Shown here in pieces: positions 12,642 to 25,174 of a DNA stretch of 64,000 nt. Numbering within the stretch: the stretch's first letter is position 1; the number at the start of each line of letters is the position of its first letter. Made by a program: the position numbers and the translations under genes. Source of the DNA: Plasmopara viticola (taxonomy: Eukaryota > Oomycota > Peronosporomycetes > Peronosporales > Peronosporaceae); contig MBPM02000097.1 in the NCBI GenBank assembly GCA_001695595.3, forward strand, positions 186,001 through 250,000. Direction: 5' to 3'. Under the pieces are notes generated by a model. It saw only the letters and a list, made by a program, of their open reading frames with translations, was not told the DNA's origin and searched no databases.

Positions 12642-15600
12642 AGATTGGATGCATGTGTGTAAAAGATTGCTCCGTGCGACTGTTCAGGATGGTAACTTTT
12701 TACAGGACCACACAAGGTTGATGTAGGCCACAAAAAATAGGTTATAAAAATGGTGGAGGACGTCATTAATGTAAGACAATTGCTTTCGTGCTAAAATTCG
12801 TAATTCCTTCCCAAATTTCGAAATGGGACGGGCATATTGATCGCATATGCACTCAAACAATGCATGGGCTGGCTTTTATTTTAGTGCATTGACACTAGTG
12901 ATGGGATAGCAAGCAAAACGATTTGAATGCCAAAACCTACATGGACACGAAAGTATCTTCAATGCAAGTCGAATGAAAATGCCTGTACCATCATCGTTTT
13001 GCGAAAATGCGTCTAATGCGGTGACTTATCGCTTTCGTACTCATCTCCAAATAGTCAGTGTTACACATTATAGCACTGGCAGGCCCCTAAGCGATAAGAT
13101 CGGAAGAGGTACCTCTCGTTTAAACTATCGAAACTCCAAGCTAAAAGTTTGATGAGAAGCACGCTTTATTTTCAGCCTACTTTGACTGTCGCTGCTCGAT
13201 ATTACTGAAGTAATTTCTTTTCGTCATTTTAAATTTTTGACTCAATATTTTATCTCAAAGGATGCAAAAAGGCATTGAGGACTTAAATAATATGATTACA
13301 CGTTACCCAGCATAAAGGTGCGCTACTAGGTTGCCCTTATAAGGTGCTATATCTGGCTATAGATTGCCCTAAATGATAATGTGTTCATAATGTAGCAACT
13401 ATATATATTCTACTATATATATATAGTTTCATGACCAGACTATTTTTATAAAAAAAGGGGCCTACAATGCAAAATTTAAATATTCATACACTTATAAGCA
13501 AAACCACCCCATCTGCCTCTTTTTATATGAATGATATATAAATATATAGGATATAAATTTAGGAATATATGAAAGCTGTAATTAAGGAGAAGTGAAAACT
13601 ATTCAGATGGTTTCGAATGTCAATTAAGAAGGCTACCGCGGCCAAATATTTAACGTTGAAAGCGACAAAGTGCGAATCAAATTTAATTGTTTATTACACA
13701 CACAACTTTTACCAAACGAGGGCTAGTGCTTCTAAACGTAATCGCGCTTTGGCCTATCTGCTAGTCGACGCATAAACGTACGTACTTTGAGAATGTGAAA
13801 CGCTGTCGCGTTCAAACTATGTGACAGGAGAACACAAGATCAGAAAATGTTTTGTTATGTCCACGCTAAATTTACCTTGCATCTTATTCGCGACAAATTC
13901 AAGTAATGACCTTCATGCAAATGCTGGCAATGCATACTAACCTGGTTTCATTTAATGTCATACAATCGGTATCTGAGAAAAACATTTGGCACTGTAATTT
14001 TCAAGCTAGCCCACATGTATCCGCGCAAACACCACTATGTGGTAAAGCAATGTCGTTACTGCCAAATTAACGATAAATAAGAACGAGGGTAAGTATGGCA
14101 GCTTTTTGTTCACCGGAACAGCATCTATTGAAGCGTCAAAAATCTATTATATGACGCCACAATTTCGGTGCAACACCAAATGTCCGACAAATTTGAAGCG
14201 CTGACACATTTTTGTTTCGGAACTCGACAGCAAATATTTTAAATAAGAAATCTAACGCCTTTGTCGAGCTTGATACATAATGGGGCTGGTATTTTTGGGT
14301 GTGGGAGTAGGATGGGTCATCAGGCTCACACATGAAGATTCAATCCTCTTCTTACGACGATCATCTTGTATAGTTTGTGTGAAAGCATTGATGCCAGGCA
14401 ATATACGCCGGTAAAATAGCGCAAACACCAAATTATCGCAAATGGGTGTGCTATATGAAAGCGTCACACCTGGAATGAGTCAGCACATGCTAAATACAAC
14501 AGCTTTATACCATGTGCAGCTTAATAATTTGGTGATATTGAGCAGACAGAAATTTAAAGTTTGAAGATGAAGTAAAGAATCAAGGGGGCCTTACATTAAA
14601 GTCGAGACATAGGCTTTCTGGTCAGGGCGGTAGTATACATGCACCCAGTGAACCCTCAATCTTTATGAGAACGTAATGCAAAAAGATGACAGCGCAGTAT
14701 ATTCTCACGGACGGATGGTGCTTCCCTAAATAGTTAAGCTTATATATTTACAAAGGTGATCGGTGAGGTTCCGAATCGTAAAAAAACACTTACTATATAA
14801 TCAACATAGAAGTGCTTGTAAAGTTGATGCGACAATATACGCAAGTCTTTGCAAGAAAAAGAACAGTTTATTGAGCTCAAAGGCTTACGTCCACCTTGAC
14901 AAGTGACAAAGTGATGTATAAAGTCATTTGTGTTTTTAAAGATAAGGAGGGAGTGTTTTTACTAACACCGTACAAGGAATAATTGGGCTGCGCGAATCAT
15001 TTGAAATGACGGAAATTGACGCAGCTTTCCTACTTTTTATCTAGTGCGGCCAGCTAAAACACATAGTTTTACTTGATGACCGATGTAAGTTGCTTGCTAA
15101 AGTGATCACGGACGCCTGGAAAAATTTTCAAAGCCACTCGGAGCCCGCTGTTCCAGCATCCGTCAAAACGGTCTCTAATGCATTTGCATCGCGCAGAGCA
15201 TCCTACACGACAATGTAGCCCGACGCAAACATATTTTGGCCTACTTGTGCATCAGTCATCGTAAGCAGAGATTCCAAACCAGAGATTAAGAGTCATGATT
15301 ACATCAGACTCGATCATGAAATGATACGAAAGCTATTAATGACGAAGGGAGACCAAATAAGAATCGTGGAGAGGAGATCCGCAAAGTACGTGATTGGACT
15401 CTGGACCCCAAAGCTTCAAACGAGATTATGTGCCATCTGGTATACTATGCCAACACTGTCTCAAAAATGCAATTCTGCGAGAAGATAAGACCTTGTTTAG
15501 ACTCCGTCGCAGAGATGACGCAGGGGAAAGCGATTCCCCTTGCCTACATCAGCTTTGGACCTAGTACGCATCTTTGCTCGCATCAACATGACAGACATTT

Positions 15601-18600
15601 CCAAACATCTAAAATAGTGTGTAAGCCTTAATCAGCTGACATCGTCAGTAATTCTTACCACTTTTTTTCAACATGATTTAGAATCATACTAAGAGAAAAT
15701 TCTTCTTCTACTTTGGGGAGCCGGTTGTGCGCATACTGCGCAGCAAAAATTGATTCACAACAAGTCTCTTCCACTAACGGCTTGATCAGATCATTTAAAA
15801 ACAAATAGCTGCAGTATTCTGTGCTGTCTGTAACTTTATTTCACACAGCTTGAAATCTTTCTACTAACACATTCCAATAGCTTTTGAATTTCTGTACAGG
15901 ATCCCATACATAGAAAACGCATGCATCATGCATAAAATCAATTTTTTTGTTCTCTCGAATCTAGAAAAGCTTGATTGAGAGCCAACAATATATTTAAATA
16001 GTTGACGTATTTGGAGATAAGAATTTGTAAGCAGCTCGTCTTTTAAAGCAGGCTGCTGAAAGAGCATTACAGTAAATTAATTAAAGTAAAGCCATATATA
16101 TATGCTTACAATAATTTTCCATTCCTAAGTTGGAATCATTTATGGTAAATTGTATATGTATTAAGTATTAATAATTCTGCTACAATCATCAACTTTATAC
16201 AATGTGAGCAAACTATATCAAAGAAGGCTTAGCTCTTTACACCTAACCGAAGGCGCTACTTTAATATTAGTGCTATTAATGTGCAAGCAGTCGATTGCTT
16301 CAGGTTAGCGCAGTTTCTTGGATCACCGTGTAGGATATGTTTGCTTTACAGGTAAAGCTGAGATAGATTTATAAATCAGATTGCATACATACAGTACGAT
16401 TGAACCCAAAATAAAGCCGTTACTAGCCAGGCTAAAAGGCAGTTTTACGTCTCAGTTTTGAGCCTGAAACCGATAAGCGGACGGACGAATATCTGTTTCT
16501 TGCGCAAGACTAGCCAAGCGTCGCAATCATTGCGGGCGCTGAGTGCGTGCTGGATTCTTGCCCGCGCAATTCACGATTCCAGCTTGCTTTACCACCTTTT
16601 TTGCTTTTGATAATGACGTGCTTCCGTGCAACTGCGATCGATTAATGATGCAGTTCTTCATGATTAACTTTAGCTGCAGGTTGATATACAATTAAATTTA
16701 GCTTTTGTGAGGTTTTTCCTACACGTTGTTTCCGTGATCAAATCAACTTTTAAAGCACAAACTATAGCTTGAAAATCTACTGATGCTCACTAAGTCGTCG
16801 CAAAACGCATCCTCTCCTTCTAGTCCATCGAATCATAACCGTACCACATCCCTGTGCTCAAATTTGACCTCAATCTTCAGCGGAGATTGTATCAGTATGG
16901 TCCCGACCAGTCTTTCAGCACGTTGCACTAGCATCAAAAACAAGCCAATACTAGTGTTCATTATTGTACAATCAGAATACTTTGTGCGCTATTGCATTTG
17001 CGAGGCAACAAACTGATATACAAACCAGAAAGTGATGCCATTAATAAAATATTGCGCTGGTATGGCAAAGTGTTCGATGGAATCAATCCGACGGTAAGTG
17101 GCATTTGGACAAGAGTCACACACTGTTGTTAGCCTAGACATATAATTTGAGTACGTGGTCGTTTTGCCGCTACATGGTTTCCTGAGATGAAATGTCGTCG
17201 CCATGACTCACCTAACTATACGTCTATATAAGATGTCATTGCCAGCCTATGTTCTATTAATATGAGAACATAGAGCCTCGTGCACGGCGTGCTATTGAAC
17301 GGTGCCACAAAATAGCTTTGTTAAAGGCATGCCATTGATCTGCCGTCTTTGGCATGGCTAATTAATCTGAAGGCAAGTTGGAAACACATGCACGTTGTTG
17401 TCAATTATTCATGTAATTGGTACGGGCTAATTAATTAATTCGTGTGAAATGTATAATGGCACATTACCGCCTGGTAACATTCGAGGAAATTTAATCTTTT
17501 TACGACACACTTCCATTCAGGCCACACAAAAACTGCGAATTTTGCATCGCCAGTCATGCAAGTAAAGCCAAGAAATGACTGTCGACCTTGTAGGAAAGAT
17601 CTGGAAGCTATAGGCCCATCGGAGCGCTGGTGATGGAGCAGGAAGGGATCCGCAGAAGCATCGATGATGAGGGTCCTGACGTTTTAAAACGTAGTAGCAA
17701 TTGCTATAACCATAATAAAGAAGAAACACCTTCCCAGGTTTTATCTAATAATTGTGCTGACCTTCTCAAAAATGTCAGGAAAGATACAAGCATGCAGGAG
17801 GCATAATAAAGAGTCAAGTCTGTTGTTCCAGCGCATGAATCGACTTGTGTGCTAGCATCGCCTTAAAAACAGTACCAAACAAAGACGCCAACAAACGACG
17901 CAAAGCTTAAATCACCGCGAGCAAACGTGACATGCGAATGCGTCACACGAATGGTAAGGCAAATACACCAATTTCACAGCATTTGTACGGCCTTTTAACA
18001 AAGCAAGACGATGACAGAGAAGCAGTGGCTATTGCAACAGACACTCCAATTTTTATAGGCATCCTTAATTTTTACTTTCTGATCATCAAGAAAGTGTCCG
18101 TCAAGTTGGCACGAAAATATCTTGCAGTCCCACCAAGAAAGCTGGCAAGTTTTTAATACATATGCTTCGGTAACCAGCTGTTAGAAACTCGAACGTTGTC
18201 CACCAAAGTAAAGGTATTCACGTGATAACCTTCGTTAATTACAGCGAAGTCGCAACTACTTGGCTTTTTATTGACAGATAATAGGCCGCTTTGGGCTTGT
18301 CGAAACGAATACCAGCCAACGTTTGGGTAGCCATAAGGCGGGTAGTAGTGCCAATAGTCACATACTGTAGGATGACAGTACGATTAAGCCGCAACAGTGA
18401 CGCTTATGTCTTTAAACAAGCGGCCGTTTAAGCGGTTTGGAACACGAAGCGGGCACCTTAGCCTCGACGGCGCTGTGCTTACCATCCGTATTATTTTATA
18501 GGTTTTCGTTCTTCGACAAAGATTAGTACGCTATTTGCACTAGACATAAGTCTACATAAGCCAACATTAAGCAAACACGTGGTCATGTAAGAGCGCATTG

Positions 18601-20514
18601 AATGTGATAGATGTCACGCTATACGTGATCAAACAGACTGAAATCATCCATTGGCTAAAATATGATCAACTACAAATTAGGATGTCGACGCGCAGACTTA
18701 AGCTCCTTGCATGGACTATGTAAAAACGTTGCAGCGTCGATCTTGAGATAAAGTACTACCACTCCAGGGAAGAAATGACGATTAAACATAAATTGCAAAT
18801 TGTACCTTGTACCTTGTCAGATATTTAACTTTATACGCGTATCATAATGCAATTTATACATGCGTAAGCTACGTAATGCATACAATTTCAAGGCAATATA
18901 TCAGAGTCTATCTACGAACAAGACCGGATACCACATTGCATATTTTTAAAAGTAAGTTTACACTCAATCACAGATACAAAAAGCATAACGCTTGACACAA
19001 CAGAATTGCTATCTAAATTGTAAAGCGAGTAAACAGCGAAAGACAGGGTTGGCGCCTAAGTACACTTACAATCGGCAACGTGGGAGGCGCTCAACTAGTC
19101 TTTAATAGATAAAAGCGTTCACCTGTTCGTCTTGCGGGCATAAATTTTTTGTTAGATGTATTTAAAAGGCTCTACTGTTGAAGAAATTTAATTGCATGTA
19201 ATAGATCAAGGGAATTCGCTGAAGCTATTTTGGTGCGCGTAAAGTTTGCGCTCTTTTGTTTGGGAGGCCAGGCTACGAGCTGAGAGGCTCCCGAAACTAC
19301 TTCAGCTCGGCATTTCAAGTCTATAAGCAGTATATTGTAACGTTTCATTCGGCAATCATTTTAATCTACCTTAGTGCTCACACCATTTTTGCGCTCAGAA
19401 AGCTGTTGAACGCCATTACTCAAAGACAACGCTTCGAACAAGTCAAGGTTATAGTGCTGTCTTAGGGTAGGTATGCCTTGCGCACAGCTACTTTAAGCGC
19501 AAACTGCTACAGTGAAAAAGCGATTGAAATCTGTTTTGTTTTAAGTTCAGCAACAAATTATCTTGCTCTTCTGGAACGCCGTAACTGAGTAGTATTTCGG
19601 TGTGTAGGAACCCACGTAGTGATTTTGGTGGGAAAGTGAACTTGACCGCTATAGAGGAAGTAACATTGGCTGCAACAAGCAAGCAAAAATGATTTGTTCC
19701 TGCTTCCTTCGCCGACGAAGTGCGAGTTCATTCCACCCGAGGGCTATATCAATCATGGGAGAGTATGCTAACACCTTTAAAAAAGAAGATTGTAGCGGTG
19801 GACAGCTGGGCGTACACGAAAGCGTTCGAGATTGTGTTACGTTAACTCAAGTCTTGATAATCTCCGGTACGCCGAGAGGCTTTGCGCACCAGTAAGTAAT
19901 TTTGGCCAGCCATAATAACGTGGGTGTTACTTTAAGATAGCGCAACAATATTATTCACTTTCATTTTAACTTAATGATAGACGCTCTACAAGTTAAAATC
20001 GACATGGGTGTAAATTTCAAGAGTTTTGACAGCACGGAGTCAAATTCTGTCCTTGGCAGTGATATATAACACTTGTTCCAAAAAAGCCGTGGTTGGTAAA
20101 TAGGTACAATGGTTGGCAAGCAAAGATCGTAGATGCCATCCGCTCAATTCCGCTCAGCAAAATGAGCCAAATCCCTACCTCTATGTACGTACAAAAATTT
20201 ATGATAGCCTGGGATTTTTCAATGTCTGAAGTAATTATGAGAGACTTGAATTTTAGGATGATGACATTTTATTACTTCCGTTATGTGTAATTTAAGTGCT
20301 GTGTGGCGATTGCCACGAGATTTAATTTTGCTCACTTATGTTTCCTTTGCCGAAAAAGAGTGGTTAGACTCGTCATCGGCTTTATGTGTTAGAAAAGTGA
20401 ACGAATGTGGTGGCTAGCTCATACTTATGCCAAGCAAATGATTGGAGCGGTACCTGCATAAACTTCACTTCCAATAAGTTACGTATGCTTTTGAAAGTGT
20501 TCAGGTAGTGCACT
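12642..20514. other. Gene desert, part 1
   Basis: About 8 kb without a supportable gene. It is AT-rich, with simple AT tracts (for example TATATA runs near 13401-13428 and 13535-13550). Short frames near 14136-14467 (minus), 15428-15631 (plus) and 16783-17016 (plus) have no recognisable motif. Probably decayed repeats. Confidence 0.45.
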
Positions 20515-20650
20515 AAATTTGGTCGACAGCTACTACCAAATGCCACTTAGAAAGTTGACAAATCCCAATGGTTGGAAGTATGTCTAATTTCATGCTACGA
20601 AAAACCCGCTGCTGCGACCAAACGACCAGGTGACGCTGACTTATCTAGTC
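20515..20650 (+). pseudogene. Ty3/gypsy reverse transcriptase fragment
   Basis: The plus strand reads 'NLVDSYYQMPLRK' followed by 'NPNGWKYV', corresponding to the 'DLVDGYYQxLxR...TPSGMxWEWLVMPQG' block of gypsy reverse transcriptases. A stop interrupts it after about 22 codons and no longer domain remains. Confidence 0.45.
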
Positions 20651-23600
20651 ACACATCGTTGCGAGCTTTTGTATAATAATTTTAAGTAGTATTTTTATTC
20701 ATATCCTTGAAAAAAACGATCAATAAGCTCTAGGATCTTCTAAGACACCTCCGGGGGAATAAGGATCATCCAACCTGTGTGATGGAGGAGATTAGTAGCA
20801 ATTGAAATATGAGTTATAGTGGTGGTCATATAGACCTTGCAAGGTCGCTGTTCATTTTAGTAAAATACACAAATGAAAAGTGCTATTAGGAGAGTCAGCC
20901 CCAGATACGCTCGATCGTATCGAATAGTTGTCGAATAAATCACGACTTTTAACATGGTTATCGAAGCTCACAACCCTCAGATAGGCTTCGCGTTCGATCA
21001 GGACGTCATTGGCTAGTCATGTCGCTGCAGCTTTGGCGGTTAAGAGCTGTCAAAAAGAATTATTTTATTTATGACAATGATCTGCTTGCCGGGTAAGGTA
21101 AATTCGAGCTTTTCGTGTGAGTTTAAAGACCTTCGTTGTTAAAGTGCACATCCTTGCGGCCGGCAATAAAGACGCCCCACTAATTTTGAGAAATGGTAAA
21201 AAGGCTGATATTCTTCAATAAATCTAATGCTTGCTTCATATACAAACCAACTAAACCTAAAGAGTTTGCGACGGGCTATTTCGCACGCAAGACACGAGCA
21301 AGCATTTGTTTTCGAGCTTAAAGGTTTATTGACATCGAATAACGGCAATAATATAAAGCTGTAACCCTTCGCGCGATTCCTCATCAAAGCCAAAGAAAAT
21401 AAGCTCAAATATTTATCTCTTAGTGGCGATTGCATTTGCATCTACTATTGAGTCGAAATGAAAGATCCAAATTGAGGCGCTGTATGAATTGATAGAGACT
21501 TAACGTACGACATACATTTTGGGGCACATGAGTAGTCACTAAATCCGAGAGACATCTTTTTTGGCGATACGACTAAATACTTGTGGTTCCGCATGTGCGT
21601 GGCCATATACGCGAAAGCCTGTGCGACCTTACACGCGCGAATCTCACGTTGATCCAATAAACAAGCCCGCCTGTAACGGCGAACAGAGCGTTCAACCGCT
21701 TTCCTTTGACTAAAAGCTGCCAAGCACTAGTGCTGACACGGGCATAGTGGTATTCGTGTGTCGCCTATGTAGTATGGTACATTTGACACTTGTTTTGGCT
21801 GTATCACTGACAAACACACGGCAAGGCTGTTCTACATGTCCTTTTGGATGTTGACAAGCTGTATCGTTTGTAGAATATTGCTTGAAATATGCAGTAATTT
21901 GTGTAGAGTAAAATAAAAGTAGTTTGCTTCCAGCGCTTTAAGGCATTAAATAATTCAGCCAGTTATCATGCCAACTTTATAAGTTAAACCGCTAACTATT
22001 GCGGGCCGTCTTACATATCTATGCACATAGAAGGCTTGCAGGAAAGCATGCGGTCTTTAAACGCGTGGTAAAAATCAGATTCGAATGTGCGATAAATGCA
22101 GCTTATTTACTGGAGTATCTTTGTTTACCTAATGATCGACTAATTTTTTTGTTACCGTTATGACAGGGACTTCGTCCCTGCAAACCTACCTTTGCAGTGC
22201 ACAACTGAACTAAATACCGAGAGGTGCCCATAGGCATCCCGAGCCACCATTACTAAGACTTCGTTTCGACAAGGGTCATCGCTTGAAAAGATAGCTCAGC
22301 CTTGTGTACCGGCCCATTATTTCTTTTTACACTCAGAGTTGTATGAAGTCTTGTAGGAGAAAATCGTGAGTTATCCATCACTTTGCTATCTTCAGAGAAC
22401 TGATACGTCTGGTGGAAGCAGTGAATAAATTTGCAGCAAAGAAGGCTGCAAGTCGGCCGTACGATAATTGTTGTAGCCATTATGAAGGTTGTTTATGCAT
22501 CGAAGCGCCAAAAACCCTTCTGCATACAAAGCCGCACCTGCACCCTGGGCGGTGATTGAGGTGCTACGAGGGCAAAAAGCGCTCCAAAAGAGCTTTTAAT
22601 TCTGCCACGGCATCTACTATCTCTTCAAGCTCGGTTAAACCGCAGACACGTTCGCCATCGACCGATGACAATGATGGGGAGCACCGCAGACGCTCTGCCG
22701 AATACTCGCCTGCATTTTTACTCTTTATGTCTACACGACGGCTTCGACACCCGAAAGGTAAGCTCTAATATATGCTGGACGTGTCGTCAGACTCAATGGT
22801 CATTCACAAGGCTTCACCTTAATTAATGGAACAGTTCTTGCAGCTTCTTAGACCAAGACCTCAACTTGCAATGCCGATCCAAAGCTTCTCATCTTCTTTG
22901 CCGGAATTGCTGTTCGAAAAATGAGGGGATTCTACTGAAAATGCAGCTTGGATCAGTATTCAGCGTCAGATTAATTAATGAGGATCCAACCGCGACATGT
23001 CGCCCTAAGCTTTACCCTCTTCGTCCTTGTACCCAGAATTGATATCTTGGAAAACCCCCGATGCAAGCCAGACGCCAAATAGAGCGTATCTCTGCTTTGC
23101 GCGTCGCGAGGGCCCCGCGTGACAAATCTAAAAAAAAATCTTGGCTTTAAAAGAGCCATTACAATAGCACAATCTTGGGACGACTATGCGCGCGTAATTG
23201 GCACCGCACTAGATATTGCTTCGAGATTTTTTGGTGTTGTAAGAAACTATTAAGTTGAAGGAAAGGGATGCTTGCAGCCGGTATGAGGATAGTATCGGGC
23301 ACCTTCCATCCCGATGACCATCAGTATTCTACTAAAAACCTGAGAAAAATAGCCTAAAATTTGGTCATTTCGGACGTAAGAGTGTTGCCTTCTTGATGAA
23401 ACGAATTCGAAACACCTCAGTTATGTCTCGACTTGCCGTAGTATTGAGCGAGTCGATAAGAGCCAAAGATCCAGGCGTAGGACTCTCGCTGTGGCTCATT
23501 GTGTAGCGATACCGTACGAACCACCGAATGCTATCAATTCTCAGCTAGCAGCAACCCTTGAGCAATCTTGGTGAGGCAAGCTGAACGGCTTTTACGAGTA

Positions 23601-25174
23601 TTATTGAGTTGGATAGCCGCGTCAATTTACGGCGCCCACAAATTTCTTTAACCTTCTACACGATCTACTCATAAGTGTAGCTAGCTGTAATAGTAAGTTG
23701 CACCGGCGCCCCTCGGTAATACTCCTGTCCATGGAAAATGAATTTTTTTCGCGACTAAGAGTACGCGCTTGGTATTGATATTCGGGTCTACTTTGGCGGG
23801 CAATTCTTGAGGTCTTAACGAAGGAGGTGGACTCTTTCAGTCATGTGTCCAATAAGGCTCACGTCACATCAGCCTACACGCTTCTTAGCGCGCATCGTTC
23901 ACACTGTGCCACGAAGTCGCTGCCCTTTGTGGTAGACTACAGGATCAACCGCTTGTCTAAATTGCACAGCTTCCTAAATTTTCAATATGGCGGTAGCTAT
24001 GAACACTATCAGGCCATCGGAACATGCCATACCAGCAAGATCGAGGGTAAAGGCAACGCATTTAAAGCACTCCAGACCTCGAAAGGTCCTTGAAGTATAT
24101 ATACCTCTTAAATCGTCCAAACGCTGAATGCGCAGCGCCATCTCAAGATCACCCACGGTGTATGCCTTTCCTAGTCCGAATAAGATCCAGTAGAACAATG
24201 TTTGCCCTCTTCAGACATTTTAACTCAATTCTCGAGCTAAGAGCACACAGGCGGTGAGGTGAATTCTCGCGAAATTCCTTATCAGCTTAAACTGTAGTAA
24301 AAAACATAAATCGCTCTCAAAGTGCAAGTTATAGCCTTAAACTCTATGTACTTAACAGCTAGTGCCACCGAGAGTGATGCCATTTGAACCACAACATCCT
24401 TTTCCCCGCGCACCACTAGAACGCAGCATCTCCTATGTCTGTCGAGAGCACTACGATAATTTTATGCTGCAAGCACTTGCTTATCGTTTGCAGTCTGCGC
24501 CTGTGAACATGGGGCTTTAACAAATATAATTATTAACAATTATTTAGCCGTCTCACCTTTCTCAACAACGTAAATTACACTTGCAGTGTTACCTAAGCAT
24601 TGTGCTTAGCACTCTATAACATTCAGGACATGAAGAAAGCCTCAACTCTACAGATCATGTTTAAAACTTCGGGATATACCTACATGTTTTGGCCGCTTGA
24701 TCTAATCAAATCATTTGTATGCTTGAGGAGGTTTTGCTTCTGCAATTATTTAGCCTTCCTCGAAAAATCCACACAGTCCTGATTGCGACCCACAAATGCG
24801 TCTCGACAAGGTTTGGACGTGAGTGCAAAGTCGACAATATGTACCTACGCCGATCCCAATGGTCCACTTCATTTAAAGAGGTAAAAGTTACTATAGTACG
24901 TGTGCAACAACAGCAACATCCTTTTAACAACTCCGAAAGCATTTTCATCTCATTCTTTTCTGTGTCGCCAGTCTCGTAATTCTACAATAGAATCAACGTT
25001 TTCGGATCAAAGGATACCTGCAAGCACACTTGCCACCGTTTGGTGCTCCGTCCGTGCTCGAGTCGTGAATCCCGAGCCAAGCTCACATACTGAAAACTGG
25101 AACGGCGAGACCCGCGGATCAACTCGCCATGCGATCGCAGGTCGTGACGTTCGCATCTTTTCCGATCTGTAGAT
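20651..25174. other. Gene desert, part 2
   Basis: No gene supported. Minus frames at 21139-21441 and 21445-21723 and plus frames at 22556-22768 and 23827-24093 are open for 70-100 codons, but show no family signature and mostly lack an ATG. A downstream continuation of the dynein chain gene may reach into about 24990-25170. Confidence 0.4.
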
